Source: Heliocidaris erythrogramma (lineage: Eukaryota > Echinodermata > Echinoidea > Camarodonta > Echinometridae). From it: a stretch of DNA of 64,000 nt. The notes beneath the pieces were generated by a model. It ran no database searches. It was not told where the DNA came from and saw only the letters and a program-made list of their open reading frames with translations. Shown here piece by piece: positions 61,500 to 64,000 of this stretch. The stretch covers positions 6,697,618 to 6,761,617 of the forward strand of contig CM046870.1 of the NCBI GenBank assembly GCA_025617745.1. The letters are read 5' to 3'. The position numbers were made by a program, and so were the translations under genes. Positions within the stretch are counted from its first letter, which is position 1, and every line of letters starts with the position of its first letter.

Positions 61500-63030
61500 A
61501 TATGTGAATACAAACTGAAGAGTGCAAACATTGTGTTGAAATTACTGGCGCATATTCGCTGATTCCCTTCATCATGTTCATAGGTTTGAATAGCGTAGGT
61601 AATAACGTAATCAATATGACGCATGGTGTGCATTGCTGCTGGGTAATAAATCGGTGATCTGGAAATTGACAAACAATCTTCAGATGTTACCAAGCATGAA
61701 TTAAAATATGTCCGTGTTTTGACATAATGATGTAGATGAATAGAGAAGATATGTCACTGGAATGTAAATGGACCTTGTATCAGGAATGATTGAAGCATCT
61801 CATCATGGAACCATTACTCCTATTCCACATTACAGATGCAAGCAACTATTTTCAAAACCATTCATCATTTTGTGCCAAAATTTGAAACAAAGGAAGTCTC
61901 GGATTACTGCCTCATATCACACGAACAATTCCTCCTTCATAACTCGAAGGTAGTCTGCATGTACAGACACTATTTGCAACAATTAAACACAATTCCATAA
62001 ATCGTTGAGCCTAGTCTTTGAGACTAGCGTAACTTCGCCAGTCTTTGGTTGTGTCCTGAGCAGCTACAGTACATCGTCTGTGGACTGCCTTTGGACTGCG
62101 GGCTCCATAGTCTCCTAGTTCAGATTGTCTGTCGCGCATTACGATTTACGATTGGCCAGGGTCTGTGACTGCAGAATACTAATAATTTGAAGGAGTGACA
62201 ATGAGCAAGTCTATAATGATTCAGCTCAAATCCCAGTCAATCAAAGTAGGCCATGACCTAGAAAGATTGTTTCCAATATTTCCAAATTTTGGCCCACAAT
62301 GCATGGCGTAGTGCTTGACGGAAGTCACAATGGCGTCACTTCCTATGAATAGGTATCGCGAAAAAATGAAATATGACTTTCTTTAGGCTTGACCCACAGA
62401 CATTTTGAAATTAGTATCCATGTTTAATCCAAATCATTTCGAATTGGATAATCAGCAAAATATGTTTCACAGAGGGGTTAGCAGTATGTTATGCTTTAGT
62501 GAACACGACGCCTCTATAACTGCAAGCATGCTCGCCTTCCCTATCTCATATCTGAAAAGGAAACCTGTTCTTTTCAGTTATAAAGAATTAAACATAATTT
62601 CTAAACTCAGGAAGCAAGATAAAATATGTTGAAAGAAGAAACATGTATGACTTATCAAAGGGCAGAAGATTGGCTTTGGGGGGGGGGGGTGACATTTTTG
62701 CCATGACTGAGAAAACGACTCGCGAGCAAGCGAGACGAGCGAGCGGGGTCTGGCCATGTAAAAGTTTGTATTAATACGATTAATACAAGGCAGACTTTGC
62801 GTCGTGTTCCATTTTAACACAGAGGAAAATCCATGCTACAGACCTAAAGAGCACCCCACTCTTTACTCTCCACTACCATAATTCACCCTGAAAATCTTCC
62901 AACCAAGAAAAAAAAATACAATACCCAAACTTATATATTCCTTAATATCCGGAGATCATAAACAATATGAAACAATTACAAATATAACGATTTCATGTTA
63001 AATAACTGTGATCTCTTTGTTGAAATATGG
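61500..63030. other. Intergenic, no gene recognised
   Basis: Poly-G at ~62680. A GAGCGAGC-rich patch (ACTCGCGAGCAAGCGAGACG) at ~62717-62745 is unexplained low complexity. Confidence 0.45.
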
Positions 63031-63038
63031 TAATAAAA

Positions 63039-63160
63039 ACGATGAAGATGAGGATGATGATAGTGGTGATGATGATAATGATGATGACGACAACGACTAC
63101 GACGATAATGATGATGATGATGATGATGATGATGAAAATGAAAATGGTGATGATGCACAC
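63039..63160. repeat. (GAT)n microsatellite
   Basis: GATGATGAT repeats with GAC/GAA interruptions. The Asp- and His-rich frames are artefacts. Confidence 0.93.
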
Positions 63161-63164
63161 ATTA

Positions 63165-64000
63165 TTTCTGGAAGTGCATCAAAGCGATGATTGATTTTAA
63201 ACTCGTTATTGTCCTAAGTTGCCAAGCTTCCTTTCCTGTAAGTGCATAATTAACCCTATTCTTCTACTTCCCTACACAAAGGGATTCTTCACTTCCATCT
63301 TATTTTCCGTTTAGCCTTTCCGAGACACCTTAGCAAACAGTGACCTCTTTTCTTTCCTGGTTGTCTTCTACTTCCATATCCATTTTAAGGAGAGGAGGGA
63401 AAAGTGGGCGCATTTTAATTGAGGCTTGTTTCCACAAGCATTCTGGTCATGCGTTTTGCGCTTAAGACACAGGTGCTGTCGTACCATATGGTTGTACCCA
63501 AGACACAACAGTGTCCTTGTTAAATTATCACTAAAACGAAAATGACTGTGATTAAAAATCATTATAAATGTTGGCGGTTATTTTCTGTTTTTAAGAATTA
63601 TCTAAATATGGGCACAGAAGAGCATAGTTTCAGTTCAATGAGATGTCTATCTTGTGGTGATAGATGAATTATAAATAAATACGATGCATTCAATTTCGAA
63701 ATATTACATTTTATTGTTTTAGAACGAAGCGGTGGTGAACTAGATTATAGTTGTAGTTTCGATGTGCGGCCATGGTTAGTCGTTATTATAAAATATATAA
63801 TATAAAATATTGCTTGATAATTATTTAAAAAGAATAAAATGATGCGCAGGTAAAGTGGTATTTCAAATGGAACAACACTGTGCTGAAGAGGGGAGGGAGT
63901 AAGTCCGAAAAAAAGTATCTGATGAGCAAACAAAAATTCAAGAAAGGAAACGTAGAATTTTTTTTAATCACATTTGAAATTTACCTTTAAAAAAGAAGAA
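63165..64000. other. Intergenic right edge, no gene seen
   Basis: AT-rich sequence with no recognisable feature. Confidence 0.45.

Noticed and set aside
62716..62750. GAGCGAGC-rich patch considered as bacterial contamination
   Set aside because: Too short and low-complexity, embedded in sequence typical of the rest of the window.

Overview
This window is non-coding-rich animal DNA from an echinoderm, most probably a sea urchin. The organism call rests on one recognisable gene (a Twist-family bHLH factor with echinoderm-like flanks) and on the repeat load: dense (CT)n, (ATT)n and poly-G/C microsatellites, short foldback elements, tRNA-derived SINE heads, and LINE tails ending in a 'GGCGCTATATAA' plus (ATT)n signature. 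There are no bacterial features such as operons, ribosome binding sites or CRISPR arrays.

The only protein-coding gene I can support is twist, on the minus strand. Most of the protein comes from one exon at 34344-35212. That open frame has no ATG: its first codon is a GTG that straddles a splice acceptor. A matching first coding exon can be found at 51837-51924. It has a strong-context ATG, an in-frame stop 21 nt upstream, 29 codons, and a phase-1 GTAAGA donor whose last G joins the TG of the downstream exon to give Val30. The joined product is 318 aa with intron 1 of 16,624 bp. A consensus donor begins 15 nt after the stop codon, suggesting a 3'UTR intron like that of vertebrate Twist1. The last non-coding exon was not located.

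Layout: 1-34.3 kb lies downstream of (or within the 3' end of) twist. It holds a degenerate tandem repeat, a LINE 3' tail with a foldback nested in its microsatellite, several MITE families, SINE heads at 23 kb, a degenerate ~60-bp tandem repeat at 25.4 kb, and a 1.4-kb tandem duplication at 26.5-29.4 kb. 34.3-51.9 kb is twist. Its large intron carries a polypurine/polypyrimidine tract, a four-copy ~180-bp tandem array with a MITE inside it, a cluster of foldbacks, a GC-rich island at ~39.9 kb, a 500-bp compound microsatellite, and related MITE copies, one of them chimeric. 52-64 kb is upstream of twist and holds SINE/LINE fragments, a 41-bp minisatellite and further foldbacks.

I did not find a novel multi-gene system. 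The most informative items are the reconstructed split twist gene, the chimeric MITE pair at 49.0/50.7 kb, the foldback family with a conserved core but exchanged arms, and the nested MITE in the 180-bp array. All other open frames are short, mostly composition-driven, and match no family I recognise.
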